Assembly (NCBI RefSeq): GCF_000418555.1
Contig: NZ_ATKM01000019.1
Coordinates: 186,001-250,000 of the forward strand
Length of the DNA: 64,000 nucleotides
Direction: 5' to 3'
Source of the DNA: Pseudomonas sp. P818
GTDB lineage: Bacteria > Pseudomonadota > Gammaproteobacteria > Pseudomonadales > Pseudomonadaceae
Below, piece after piece: positions 21,805 to 29,859 of this stretch. The translations under genes and the position numbers were made by a program. The stretch's first letter is position 1; each line of letters begins with the position of its first letter. The notes below the pieces were generated by a model. That model ran no database searches. It was not told where the DNA came from and worked only from the letters and a program-made list of their open reading frames with translations.

Positions 21805-22938
21805 TCAAAGGACCTCGATACGGTCGCGGCCGTTGGCCTTGGCACGGTACATGGCCTGATCCGCGCGCTCCATCAGGCTGTCGAGGCTTTCGCCGGGATG
21901 GTATTCGGCAATGCCGAAGCTTGCGCTATTGCGCTCAACGCGGTCGAACGAGAAGCCGTTGATACGCTTCTGCAGCGCCTGCACGGCTCGTATCGCATGC
22001 TCTGCGTCGGTCTCGGGGAGAACGATGAGAAATTCTTCGCCACCGAGTCGGCCGACCTTGTCCACCACGCGCACACCGTCGCGCAGCAACCCGGCGAACT
22101 GACGCAACACCCTGTCCCCGATCGCATGACCGTGCGTGTCGTTGACCGTCTTGAAGTGGTCGATATCGATCAGCACCACCGAGAATGGCGTGCCGTAACG
22201 GTTGGCCCGTGCAGCTTCTTCAACGAGAAAGTGCAGGGTACGCGCGCGATTCCACAACCCGGTCAGGCTGTCGATGCTGGCGCTCAGGACCAGGCTGTCC
22301 TGATGCAGGAACATTCGCTTGTGTGCATTTTCCAGCAGAAATGCGCTGAGCAGGCCGAAGGAGAACGAGGCGAGAATCCAGATCAGGTGCAGGCGCTGCA
22401 TGCCCGGCTGCAGCGAGTCGCCAAGGGTGACGAGGACAATCACCAGCACCGAGGCAGATGCCGTTGCCATGGCCTGACGCAGGGTGAGCCCGGAAACGGC
22501 GAAGCTCCACATCAGGTTGAGGTAGATCTCCGGTGCGTAATGGACGAACAGCGGTGTGCCGTAATTGAAATAGAGATTGGCTGCCGCCGTACACACGGGC
22601 GCCACCATGAGGATGGCGAACATGCTGCGCTGGCGGCTTGGCTGAAAACTCAACAATCCAACTGCCAGCAGCGCTCCGGGCACCATCAGCCCATGCACGA
22701 TGAAACGAGCCCATACCTGCTCGCTCGCCACGTTCTGCTCGATGGCGGCATAGATCAGATACAGCGCCATCGTCAGGAATGCGACGTAGCGAATCTGCGG
22801 AATCTTCGCCTGCAGGTACCAACTGACGAACGCCTGCCGAGTCGTCTCGGGCACCCCGTGCAGCGGGTTCAGCGCACGTATCAAGGAATTCAACAACGGC
22901 AACTTCGCACCTCTGCCAAATGGCCACTTCCCAAGCAT
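21805..22938 (-). CDS. Membrane-bound diguanylate cyclase (GGDEF domain)
   Basis: Makes c-di-GMP. 377 residues from the ATG at 22938; a GTG at 22977 would add 13. The N-terminal part has about five to six hydrophobic segments (IRYVAFLTMALYLIYAAIE, FIVHGLMVPGALLAVGLLSF and others), a MASE-like sensor. The C-terminal GGDEF domain begins at SIDSLTGLWNRARTLHFL. The active-site motif is GGEEF, with an RxxD inhibitory site (RVVD) five residues before it, so the enzyme should be active and product-inhibited. There is no EAL domain. It belongs to the block separating sbcD and sbcC. Confidence 0.9.
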   Translation of the reverse strand: MLGKWPFGRGAKLPLLNSLIRALNPLHGVPETTRQAFVSWYLQAKIPQIRYVAFLTMALYLIYAAIEQNVASEQVWARFIVHGLMVPGALLAVGLLSFQPSRQRSMFAILMVAPVCTAAANLYFNYGTPLFVHYAPEIYLNLMWSFAVSGLTLRQAMATASASVLVIVLVTLGDSLQPGMQRLHLIWILASFSFGLLSAFLLENAHKRMFLHQDSLVLSASIDSLTGLWNRARTLHFLVEEAARANRYGTPFSVVLIDIDHFKTVNDTHGHAIGDRVLRQFAGLLRDGVRVVDKVGRLGGEEFLIVLPETDAEHAIRAVQALQKRINGFSFDRVERNSASFGIAEYHPGESLDSLMERADQAMYRAKANGRDRIEVL

Positions 22939-23041
22939 AGAAGGCCTGCGCTTGATGAGCGCCGAATCTTCAGGCACCAGCCCCGGGCAGACGCGAAAGC
23001 CAGTACTGGTGCCTTACCGGCGCGCTGCCAAGACCAAAGAG

Positions 23042-23554
23042 TTACAGGTCAATGCGGCAAACATAGCGAACTTCCTGAAGCAGCCGACCACCCAGCTCGA
23101 ACTGGCGCGCGGGTACATCATCGGCCACAAAACCAGCGGCCCGATAGAAGCGAATGGCCCGCTCGTTCTCTGGCAATACCCACAGACTGCAGGTGCTGTA
23201 GCCCCGCGCAGAGAGAATGTCCCGCGTCTGCTGCCACAATTGGCGACCAACCCCGGAAGACCAGTTGACCGGGGCGATGTATATGGCCCAGACCTCCGCC
23301 TGGAAGGGCGTTGCATCCAGGTCCCTGCAAGCCCCGAAAGCCACCCAGCCGAGAACGGTGCAGCCATCCTTGGCAACAAGCAGCTCCGGCTGGCCGGATT
23401 CGACAGCAGCCCGCCACATGGCCTCACGCTGTTCGACAGACAGAGTCGATAGATAACCTGCCGGAAGGATTCGCGCGTAAGCCGCGCGCCAGGCACCGAC
23501 GTGTATCTCGGCTATTGCTCGAACGTCGGCAAGCGTAGCGCGAAGGATGTTCAT
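23042..23554 (-). CDS. GNAT family N-acetyltransferase
   Basis: 170 residues. N-terminal MNILRATLADVRAIAEIHVGAW is the usual GNAT beta1-alpha1 region. The acetyl-CoA-binding segment is recognisable as IYIAPVNWSSGVGRQLWQ (a variant of Q/RxxGxG/A), followed by LWVLPENERAIRFYRAAGF, the standard motif B. The substrate is unknown. Minus strand like its neighbours; it begins about 490 bp after the small membrane-protein gene. Confidence 0.88.
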   Translation of the reverse strand: MNILRATLADVRAIAEIHVGAWRAAYARILPAGYLSTLSVEQREAMWRAAVESGQPELLVAKDGCTVLGWVAFGACRDLDATPFQAEVWAIYIAPVNWSSGVGRQLWQQTRDILSARGYSTCSLWVLPENERAIRFYRAAGFVADDVPARQFELGGRLLQEVRYVCRIDL

Positions 23555-23847
23555 AGGATCCCATGGACGGTGATCGAGCGCGCTGCTGATCCGCCAGTAA
23601 AACCTCGCGGATCCCTGTGCTGCCCGAAGTGGTCAGATCGCTGGTCTTCCTGGCTTGCTAATGACAATAGCCATCAGCCCTGCTTCATGCGATAGAGGAA
23701 ACTGGCACCCAGGCGCGTACCTGAGCGTCGTACTCGGCGAATCGCTCTGGCGTGGCGCCGAGGATAACCAGGCGCTGGCCCAGGATGAGCTAAGAAGAGT
23801 CATGCCATACTCTGGGCGATGCGCAAGTGGCCGCCTTCTTCGCAGAA
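23555..23847. other. Degenerate intergenic stretch
   Basis: No convincing intact gene. On the minus strand a short open segment, VILGATPERFAEYDAQVRAWVP, ends at a stop at about 23687. It is preceded by in-frame stops and by protein-like sequence in another frame (EEGGHLRIAQSM). This looks like the decayed 3' end of a gene I cannot name. Base composition is more mixed than in the flanking genes. Confidence 0.4.
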
Positions 23848-24141
23848 CTACGCCATATATCTCGCCATCAGTGAAAGCGACTGGAAAACAAATAACCCAA
23901 GCAAGCCAACCACTAGCGCCTTGGGGATTGTTCTTTGGGCATACAGGCTTAATGGCTGTAAGAATACTTGCGGTGCCAGCGCCCAACTCAGTACCAGACA
24001 AATCAGTCCCAGACTTTGCAGTGAAGCGCTCAGGCTGAACTCACGGAACTGAACACATACGGCCACGGCCCAAGCAACGCTGCATATCAACCAGAAGGCC
24101 GACATACATTTCTCCTTGAAGCTCCATTTCAATCCTTCCAT
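23848..24141 (-). CDS. Small three-helix membrane protein, function unknown
   Basis: 97 residues from the ATG at 24141 (MEGLKWSF), which has a perfect AGGAGG five bases upstream; an ATG at 24105 (MSAFWL) also has AAGGAG. Three hydrophobic segments are seen: SAFWLICSVAWAVAVCV, LGLICLVLSWALAPQVFL and IPKALVVGLLGLFVFQSL. I recognise no family. The surrounding DNA is visibly less GC-rich than the sbc genes, consistent with acquired DNA. The strong ribosome-binding sites support real translation. Confidence 0.55.
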   Translation of the reverse strand: MEGLKWSFKEKCMSAFWLICSVAWAVAVCVQFREFSLSASLQSLGLICLVLSWALAPQVFLQPLSLYAQRTIPKALVVGLLGLFVFQSLSLMARYMA

Positions 24142-24229
24142 ACAGCCTCCTAACGCCTGCTTAAGCTCATGCCAAGAAAGTGCTTGATGCACTCGACAAG
24201 CGAAATATACATATCTGTCCAGAAACAAC

Positions 24230-24369
24230 CGATCCTCTAGTCGTAGCGATGAAGCTAATGCAACCCGGCTCGTTAGCGTCAGGCGCCGATGGTTGATCAG
24301 TTCGCGACGAACCTCTTGTAATTACTTTTCCGGCACCTGGATGTAACCCTTTAGTGTCGCTTTGGCCAT
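24230..24369 (-). pseudogene. Remnant of an antibiotic-biosynthesis-monooxygenase-like gene
   Basis: From the ATG at 24369 the minus strand reads MAKATLKGYIQVPEK and then a TAA. Reading through gives LQEVRRELINHRRLTLT, and after a +1 shift EPGCISFIATT. This order (KGYI.VP, then LPxHxxLTR, then EPGC..F) resembles the N-terminal half of ABM/YgiN-type quinol monooxygenases, broken by a nonsense codon and a frameshift. The family assignment is by eye. The remnant starts 31 bp after the sbcD stop, on the same strand. Confidence 0.5.
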
Positions 24370-24400
24370 CAGCGTCCCTCTTGATGAACCGTCCGCGTGG

Positions 24401-25615
24401 TTATTGCCCCTGAACAGCGTCCAGCACCTGCCGATAAAGCCCCTGCAAGCGCTGCGCATCGCCTTCATCCAGCGTTTCCTGTTGCAGTCTGCGTGTGAAG
24501 ACATCTTCCACAGACAGTTCGTCCAGCGTCTCACGCGCTTCGCTGGCCAGGCTGGCGGTCGCCGTGCCACGCTCGCGGCGAATGCGCAGCACGTCCACTG
24601 GCAGCCCCTCGCAGAGCGCGTTGATGCGGCTTTGCAGGTCACTCAGGTAGTCGTCGGTGCTCACCTGCACTTCCAGCCAGACCGGGCGCTCGGGTGTGCC
24701 CTGTTCAGCGGCCGCGGCGATGGCACCGGCCAGCTCCTTGAGCGAACCGCGCAGGCTGGCCATGGGCTGGAACACCGGCACGGGCAATGGCGTGATCGAT
24801 TGCAGCGCGGCAGCACCGAAGTCCAGCAGCAGCACCTCCTTCTGCTGGCGCGCCTCGTCGAAGGACAGCGCGATCGGTGAGCCGCTGTAGCGGATGTGCT
24901 CCAGCCCGCCGACCTTCTGCGGGCGATGGATATGGCCGAGGGCGATGTAATCCGCAGGCGGGAAGGCGCTGGTGGGGAAGGCCTCCAGGCTGCCGACGTA
25001 GATTTCCCGCACCGATTCGCTGGCGCTGGCGCCCACGGTGGTGAGGTGGCCGGTGGCGATGATCGGCAGCGCCGAACCAAGCGCCTCGCGACGGCTCAGG
25101 GCCAGCTGGTACAAGGCCTGATAATGCTCGGCGATGGCCTGCTGCAGCGACTGCTGCTTGTCCTGCGCGCTCTGCCCGGCCTGACTGACCATGACCTCGC
25201 GCGGGCGGATGAAGGGAATGGCGCAAAGGATGGCGCCCGGCACACCGCTACGGTCATGCAGCACCAGCACCTGTTCGGCCGGATCGACACCCACACCCGG
25301 TACCACCTGGGTGCCCAACTGCGCCAGCAGGCTGCGGCTCTCGCCGAGCATGGCCGGCGAGTCATGGTTGCCGCCGAGCACCACCAGCGCACAGCCGGCA
25401 TCGCGCAGGTCGACGACCAGCCGGTAGTACTGCTCGCGGGCATAGCTGGGCGGCGCACCGGTGTCGAACACATCGCCGGCGATCAGCAGTACATCCACCT
25501 CATGCGCACGCACCTGGGCAAGCAACCAGGTGCAGAAGGCCTGATGCTCGGCCTGACGGGTCTTGCCCATGAAATGCTGGCCCAGGTGCCAGTCGGAAGT
25601 GTGCAGGATGCGCAT
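24401..25615 (-). CDS. sbcD: Nuclease SbcCD subunit SbcD
   Basis: Mre11-like Mn2+-dependent phosphoesterase; exo- and hairpin endonuclease partner of SbcC. 404 residues. Calcineurin-type metal motifs are visible: MRILHTSDWHLGQ (D.H), LLIAGDVFDTG (GD), VVLGGNHDSPAM (GNHD) and YIALGHIHRPQ (GH.H). The start MRILHTSDWH is the canonical one. In most pseudomonads sbcD overlaps sbcC; here the next same-strand intact genes are unrelated and sbcC begins 3.1 kb further on. Confidence 0.96.
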   Translation of the reverse strand: MRILHTSDWHLGQHFMGKTRQAEHQAFCTWLLAQVRAHEVDVLLIAGDVFDTGAPPSYAREQYYRLVVDLRDAGCALVVLGGNHDSPAMLGESRSLLAQLGTQVVPGVGVDPAEQVLVLHDRSGVPGAILCAIPFIRPREVMVSQAGQSAQDKQQSLQQAIAEHYQALYQLALSRREALGSALPIIATGHLTTVGASASESVREIYVGSLEAFPTSAFPPADYIALGHIHRPQKVGGLEHIRYSGSPIALSFDEARQQKEVLLLDFGAAALQSITPLPVPVFQPMASLRGSLKELAGAIAAAAEQGTPERPVWLEVQVSTDDYLSDLQSRINALCEGLPVDVLRIRRERGTATASLASEARETLDELSVEDVFTRRLQQETLDEGDAQRLQGLYRQVLDAVQGQ

Positions 25616-25827
25616 GCGAAACCACCAAAGCGAAAAACCCGCCTACAGTGCCTGCGCAGCCAGATACTGGCAATGCCGAGCGCGGCATCACATCCGGTTA
25701 CACAGCCGCAGGCGTTGCAGCTACAGGCCTGAAGGGCGTTCTTGCCCGATCCTGCCGCGTATGGAGACGAACCTAGGCCCCACTCGCCAGTCGGAAAAAA
25801 ATCGCCACCCGTGAGGAGCCCTTCCCG

Positions 25828-26628
25828 ATGAGCGTTCTATCCCTACGTAGCTTCGCCTCCCTCACCCTGCCCGTCGGATTGCTGGCCGGTCTGCTGATCG
25901 GCCCCGCGCAGGCCCAGCAACCACCGCGACTCGACGTGCCCTATGTGCCGACGCCGGAGCCTGTCGTCGCGCACATGCTCAAGCTGGCCGAAGTCGGCCC
26001 GGACGATTACCTCATCGACCTGGGCTCGGGCGATGGTCGCATTGCCATCTCTGCAGTGCAGGATCACGGCGCCAAGGCCGCACTCGGCATCGACCTGGAC
26101 CCCGAGCGCGTCCGGGAAGCCGAGGAGAATGCCAAGCGCGAGGGCGTGACCGACAAGGTCACCTTCGAGCAGGGCGACCTGTTCCAGAAGGATATTTCCG
26201 AGGCCGACGTGCTGACCATGTACCTGCTTTCCACGGTCAACATGCGTTTGCGTCCGGTGATTCTCGACACTCTCAAGCCCGGCACGCGGGTGGTGTCGCA
26301 TGCTTTCGACCTCGGTGACTGGGAGCCTGATCAGAGCGATGTGATCAACGGCAGCTCGGTATACCTGTGGATAGTGCCGGCCAAGGTTGCAGGCCAGTGG
26401 ACCCTCGAGCTCGATGGAAAGAGCCATCAGGTCGAACTCGAGCAGCGCTTCCAGAAGGTCACGGGCAAGGTCGATGGCCACCCGGTTGGTCTCAGTGGCC
26501 AGATGAAGGGGAACGAACTGCGCTTCACCCTCGACGACCGGTTGTATGTCGGGCAGCTCAATGGCGACCGCATCGAGGCCGTGCCGGCGGACGGCGCGCA
26601 GCAGGGTTGGGTCGCGCACAGGAGCTGA
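25828..26628 (+). CDS. Secreted class I SAM-dependent methyltransferase-like protein
   Basis: 266 residues. An N-terminal signal peptide (hydrophobic LTLPVGLLAGLLIG, then AQA at about residues 28-30) precedes a Rossmann methyltransferase fold. SAM motif I is DDYLIDLGSGDGRIAISAV and the acidic end of strand 2 is GIDLDPERVREAE. The C-terminal third (from about residue 185) is a separate beta-rich region with no known match. A methyltransferase fold with a clear export signal is odd, because SAM is cytosolic. Its stop is three bases before the start of an amino-acid permease, and the permease ribosome-binding site AGGAG lies in its last codons. Confidence 0.8.
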   Translation: MSVLSLRSFASLTLPVGLLAGLLIGPAQAQQPPRLDVPYVPTPEPVVAHMLKLAEVGPDDYLIDLGSGDGRIAISAVQDHGAKAALGIDLDPERVREAEENAKREGVTDKVTFEQGDLFQKDISEADVLTMYLLSTVNMRLRPVILDTLKPGTRVVSHAFDLGDWEPDQSDVINGSSVYLWIVPAKVAGQWTLELDGKSHQVELEQRFQKVTGKVDGHPVGLSGQMKGNELRFTLDDRLYVGQLNGDRIEAVPADGAQQGWVAHRS

Positions 26629-26631
26629 ACC

Positions 26632-27981
26632 ATGACCTCGCTAGTGTCCTCCCAGCGTGCCGGGCTGTCGGTCGTCGATGCAGTGGCGATGCTGGTCGGT
26701 GTGGTGATCGGCGTCGGCATCTTCGGCCTGCCACCGCTGGTGGCGCAGCATGCCGACAGCGCCGAGCTGTACCTGGCGCTGTGGCTGGTCGGCGGCCTGG
26801 TGATGCTGATCGGCGCGCTGTGTTACGGCGAGCTGGGCGCCGCGCACCCGGATCAGGGCGGCGAATACCATTATCTGAGCCTGGCCTGGGGCCCGCAGAT
26901 CGCCCTGCTGTTCGCCTGGGCGCGCGGCACGGTGATCCAGACCGGTGCCATCGCCGTGGTCGCCTTCATCTATGGTGACTACGCCCAGCGCCTGCTGCCG
27001 CTCGGCGAGTATGGCAGTGCCTGGCATGCAGCCTCGGTGGTGGTGGCGCTGACCCTGCTCAATGTGCTCGGCACACGCGAATCGCGACGCGCCCAGGTGT
27101 TCTTCACCGGGGTGACGGTGCTGGCGCTGGTGACCGTGGTGCTCGCCGGTCTGGCGCTGGCCGAGCCACAGCCGACCAGTGCCAGCAGCGCCCCTGCCGA
27201 CGGCAGCCTGGCGGGGATGCTGGGCATGGGCATGGTCTTCGTGCTGCTCACCTACGGCGGCTGGAACGAGGCGGCCTACCTGTCCGGCGAGTTGCGCAAC
27301 CCGGCGCGCAACATGAGCCGCGTACTGCTGATCGGTACGGCGCTGGTGACCGCCATCTACCTGCTGGCGAACCTGGTTTTTCTCAATATCTTCGGCCTCG
27401 ACGGCCTGCGCCAGAGCGACGCCGTGGCAGCGGACCTGATGAGCATCGTCGCCGGGCCGAGGGCCGAGGCACTGCTGGCCGTGTTCGTCTGCCTGACCGC
27501 CCTGAGCACGCTGAACGCCACCCTGTTCACCGGCGCACGGGTGTATTACGCCCTGGGCCGCGATGTGCCGCTGCTGGCCTTCATCGGGCGCTGGAACGAG
27601 CGCGGCGCCACGCCGGTGCGCGCCTTGCTGCTGCAATGCGTGCTGACCCTGCCGCTGATTCTGTTCGGCGCGCTGAGCGCGAACGGCGTGGAAACCATGG
27701 TCGCCTATACCGCTCCGGTATTCTGGCTGTTCATGTTCCTCGTCGCCCTGGCGCTGATTCGCCTGCGCCAGCGCCAGCCCTGGCTACGCCGGCCGTTCAG
27801 CGTGCCGCTGTATCCGCTGACGCCCATCCTGTTCGCCGCCACCTGCCTCGGCCTGCTCTATTCCAGCACGCTCTATGCCGGCAGTGGCGCGTTGCTGGGA
27901 CTGCTGGTACTGGGTGCCGGCCTGCCGTTGCTGGTCCTGCAGCGCCCACTACCGGCCCGGCAAGGCGAGCATGCCGAATGA
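26632..27981 (+). CDS. APC-family amino-acid permease
   Basis: Twelve-helix amino-acid/polyamine/organocation transporter. 449 residues. Helix 1 carries the substrate-binding glycine motif GVVIGVGIFGLPPLVA, and helix 6 carries VFVLLTYGGWNEAAYLSGELRNPARNM. This combination is typical of the LAT-like and amino-acid exchanger branch. Translationally coupled to the upstream secreted methyltransferase-like gene. Convergent with the Lrp gene, with six bases between stops. Substrate unknown. Confidence 0.88.
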   Translation: MTSLVSSQRAGLSVVDAVAMLVGVVIGVGIFGLPPLVAQHADSAELYLALWLVGGLVMLIGALCYGELGAAHPDQGGEYHYLSLAWGPQIALLFAWARGTVIQTGAIAVVAFIYGDYAQRLLPLGEYGSAWHAASVVVALTLLNVLGTRESRRAQVFFTGVTVLALVTVVLAGLALAEPQPTSASSAPADGSLAGMLGMGMVFVLLTYGGWNEAAYLSGELRNPARNMSRVLLIGTALVTAIYLLANLVFLNIFGLDGLRQSDAVAADLMSIVAGPRAEALLAVFVCLTALSTLNATLFTGARVYYALGRDVPLLAFIGRWNERGATPVRALLLQCVLTLPLILFGALSANGVETMVAYTAPVFWLFMFLVALALIRLRQRQPWLRRPFSVPLYPLTPILFAATCLGLLYSSTLYAGSGALLGLLVLGAGLPLLVLQRPLPARQGEHAE

Positions 27982-27987
27982 ACTGCG

Positions 27988-28407
27988 CTACATCGCCCAG
28001 TCCTTGACCACCACGTGGGTCTTGACCTTCTGCATGCCGGGGAACGCCTCGATAACACTGCGCACCTCGCTCAGGCGCGTCATGCTCGGCGCTTCGATGA
28101 ACACCAGCATGTCGGTTTCCCCGCTGATACCACTGCAATGGCGCACCTCGGGCAGCGCGCGCATATGCTCAACGTACTCCTCGCAGCGCCGGCCCTGATA
28201 GAAGAGCTCGAGAAATGCCTTGACCCCCGTCTCGCCAGCCTCGGCCACCTGCGCGTGGTAACCGCGAATCACCCCGCTGCTTTCCAGGTGGCGAATTCGC
28301 TCGCTGACTGCCGAACGTGACAGATTCACCTCACGCGCGATCTGGCTGACGGAGGTGCGCGCATCGCTGCGCAGCAGGGCGAGGATCTGGCGATCGAACT
28401 TGTCCAC
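27988..28407 (-). CDS. Lrp/AsnC family transcriptional regulator
   Basis: 139 residues from a GTG start (VDKFDRQILALLRSDAR). The N-terminal HTH is SVSQIAREVNLSRSAVSERIRHLE, followed by GVIRGYHAQV and a C-terminal RAM (ligand-binding) domain with CSGISGETDMLVFIEAPSM. Longer readings are open upstream but lack a family-like start. It is divergent from the yjeH-type exporter gene across 122 bp, the usual arrangement for an Lrp-family regulator controlling a neighbouring amino-acid exporter in response to the amino acid. Confidence 0.9.
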   Translation of the reverse strand: MDKFDRQILALLRSDARTSVSQIAREVNLSRSAVSERIRHLESSGVIRGYHAQVAEAGETGVKAFLELFYQGRRCEEYVEHMRALPEVRHCSGISGETDMLVFIEAPSMTRLSEVRSVIEAFPGMQKVKTHVVVKDWAM

Positions 28408-28529
28408 GGGGCTTCTCGGGCGGCAATCAGTTTGACGGGGAAAACCGCCAGTTCGTCGGCAAAAGGCGACAGCCTGCAAGCGGCCGGCGCTCTACCATGG
28501 CGGTATCGCAAAAAGGATGAGCATACCCC

Positions 28530-29783
28530 ATGAGTCGCTTGAACAAGGAATTGGGCCTGCTGCAGGGCATCGCCCTGCTCAGCACTTCGCTGCTCGGCAC
28601 CGGCATCTTCGTCGTGCCGGCATTGGCTGCCACCGCTGCCGGTGCGGCCTCGCTGTGGGCCTGGTTGCTGTTGATCGCCCTGGTGCTGCCGGTGGCCTTC
28701 ACCTTCGCCCAGTTGGGCAAGCGCTTCCCGCATGCCGGTGGCGCGCCGCATCTGATCGGTCGTGCCTTCGGTCTGCGCATGGAGGGCGTGAGCGCCCTGC
28801 TGTTTCTCGCCGTGCTGCCGGTCGGCCTGCCGGCTGCCCTGCATATCGCCAGCGGTTTCTGGCTGGCCCTGTTCGACCTTGATCGCAGCGGCCTGCTGCT
28901 CATCGAACTGGCTACGCTGGGCGCCATCCTCCTGCTTGGCCAGCGCCCGCCGAAGGCCTCGGGCATGCTGCAGGGGCTGATCGCCGTGGCCATCGTCGCC
29001 AGCGTGGCGCTGATCTGGTGGGTCGGTGACCTGCCGCGCGCCAGCCAACCGCTGCTGCCGGCAATGCAAGGCCAATGGCACCTGCTGCCGACGGCGCTGG
29101 GGGTGATGTTCTGGTGCTTCGTCGGCATCGAGGCATTCACCCATCTGGGCGAGGAGTTCAAGCGCCCCGAGCGTGACTTCCCGCTGGCACTGCTGCTCGG
29201 CGTGCTGCTGGCCGGCCTGGTGTACTGGGCCTGTTCGGTGGCTGTACTGAGCTTTGCCACCTATGGCGACGTGCATAGCGACACCACGGCCCTGCCCCGC
29301 CTGTTCTCCCTGCTGCTCGGCGAGCAGGCGCGCGTGCTGGTGGCGGTGCTCGGCTATCTGGCCTGCTTCGCCTCGATGAACGTGTATATCCAGGGCTTTG
29401 CCCGACTGATCTGGAGCCTGGCCGACGAGGGTCGCCTGCCGGCCAGAATGGCTGCGCGCAATCACCATGGCGTCCCCGGCAGAGCGTTGCTGCTGGTGGT
29501 GATCAGCTGCGCACTGTGCACCACGCTTTCGGCGGTGCTGAACCTGTCGGTGGACGACCTGATTCGCTACGCCAACGGCAACTTCGTGCTGATCTACCTG
29601 CTGAGCATGGCGGCCGGCTGGGTGCTGCTACGAGGTATCTGGCGCCTGCTCGCCGGGCTCAGCGCGGTGCTCTGCAGCGGCGTGCTGCTGATGCTCGGCG
29701 GCGATGCCCTGTATGCCGTCGTGCTGCTCGGCGCCGTTGTGCTGCTCGACAATCTGCGCGTCAGACGCAAGGCCTTGTCGTAA
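28530..29783 (+). CDS. yjeH: YjeH-type L-methionine/branched-chain amino-acid exporter
   Basis: APC-superfamily efflux transporter; in E. coli YjeH exports methionine, leucine, isoleucine and valine. 417 residues, about 12 helices. Family features: LNKELGLLQGIALLSTSLLGTGIFVVPAL at the start, FWCFVGIEAFTHLGEEFKRPERDFP in helix 6, and YIQGFARLIWSLADEGRLP in helix 8. Divergently transcribed from the Lrp/AsnC gene, which probably regulates it. The exact substrate range here is inferred from the family. Confidence 0.87.
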   Translation: MSRLNKELGLLQGIALLSTSLLGTGIFVVPALAATAAGAASLWAWLLLIALVLPVAFTFAQLGKRFPHAGGAPHLIGRAFGLRMEGVSALLFLAVLPVGLPAALHIASGFWLALFDLDRSGLLLIELATLGAILLLGQRPPKASGMLQGLIAVAIVASVALIWWVGDLPRASQPLLPAMQGQWHLLPTALGVMFWCFVGIEAFTHLGEEFKRPERDFPLALLLGVLLAGLVYWACSVAVLSFATYGDVHSDTTALPRLFSLLLGEQARVLVAVLGYLACFASMNVYIQGFARLIWSLADEGRLPARMAARNHHGVPGRALLLVVISCALCTTLSAVLNLSVDDLIRYANGNFVLIYLLSMAAGWVLLRGIWRLLAGLSAVLCSGVLLMLGGDALYAVVLLGAVVLLDNLRVRRKALS

Positions 29784-29859
29784 CCGGTGCGCCCTCACGG
29801 CGTGACCGAAGCGAGGATCAGGTTCTATTCTTGGGTTGAGACCTCGCCAAGGATGCCCA

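Noticed and set aside
23633-24001. 122-residue minus-strand frame spanning the GNAT to small-membrane-protein gap
   Set aside because: It overlaps the better-supported three-helix membrane protein in another frame, lacks a ribosome-binding site and shows no domain.
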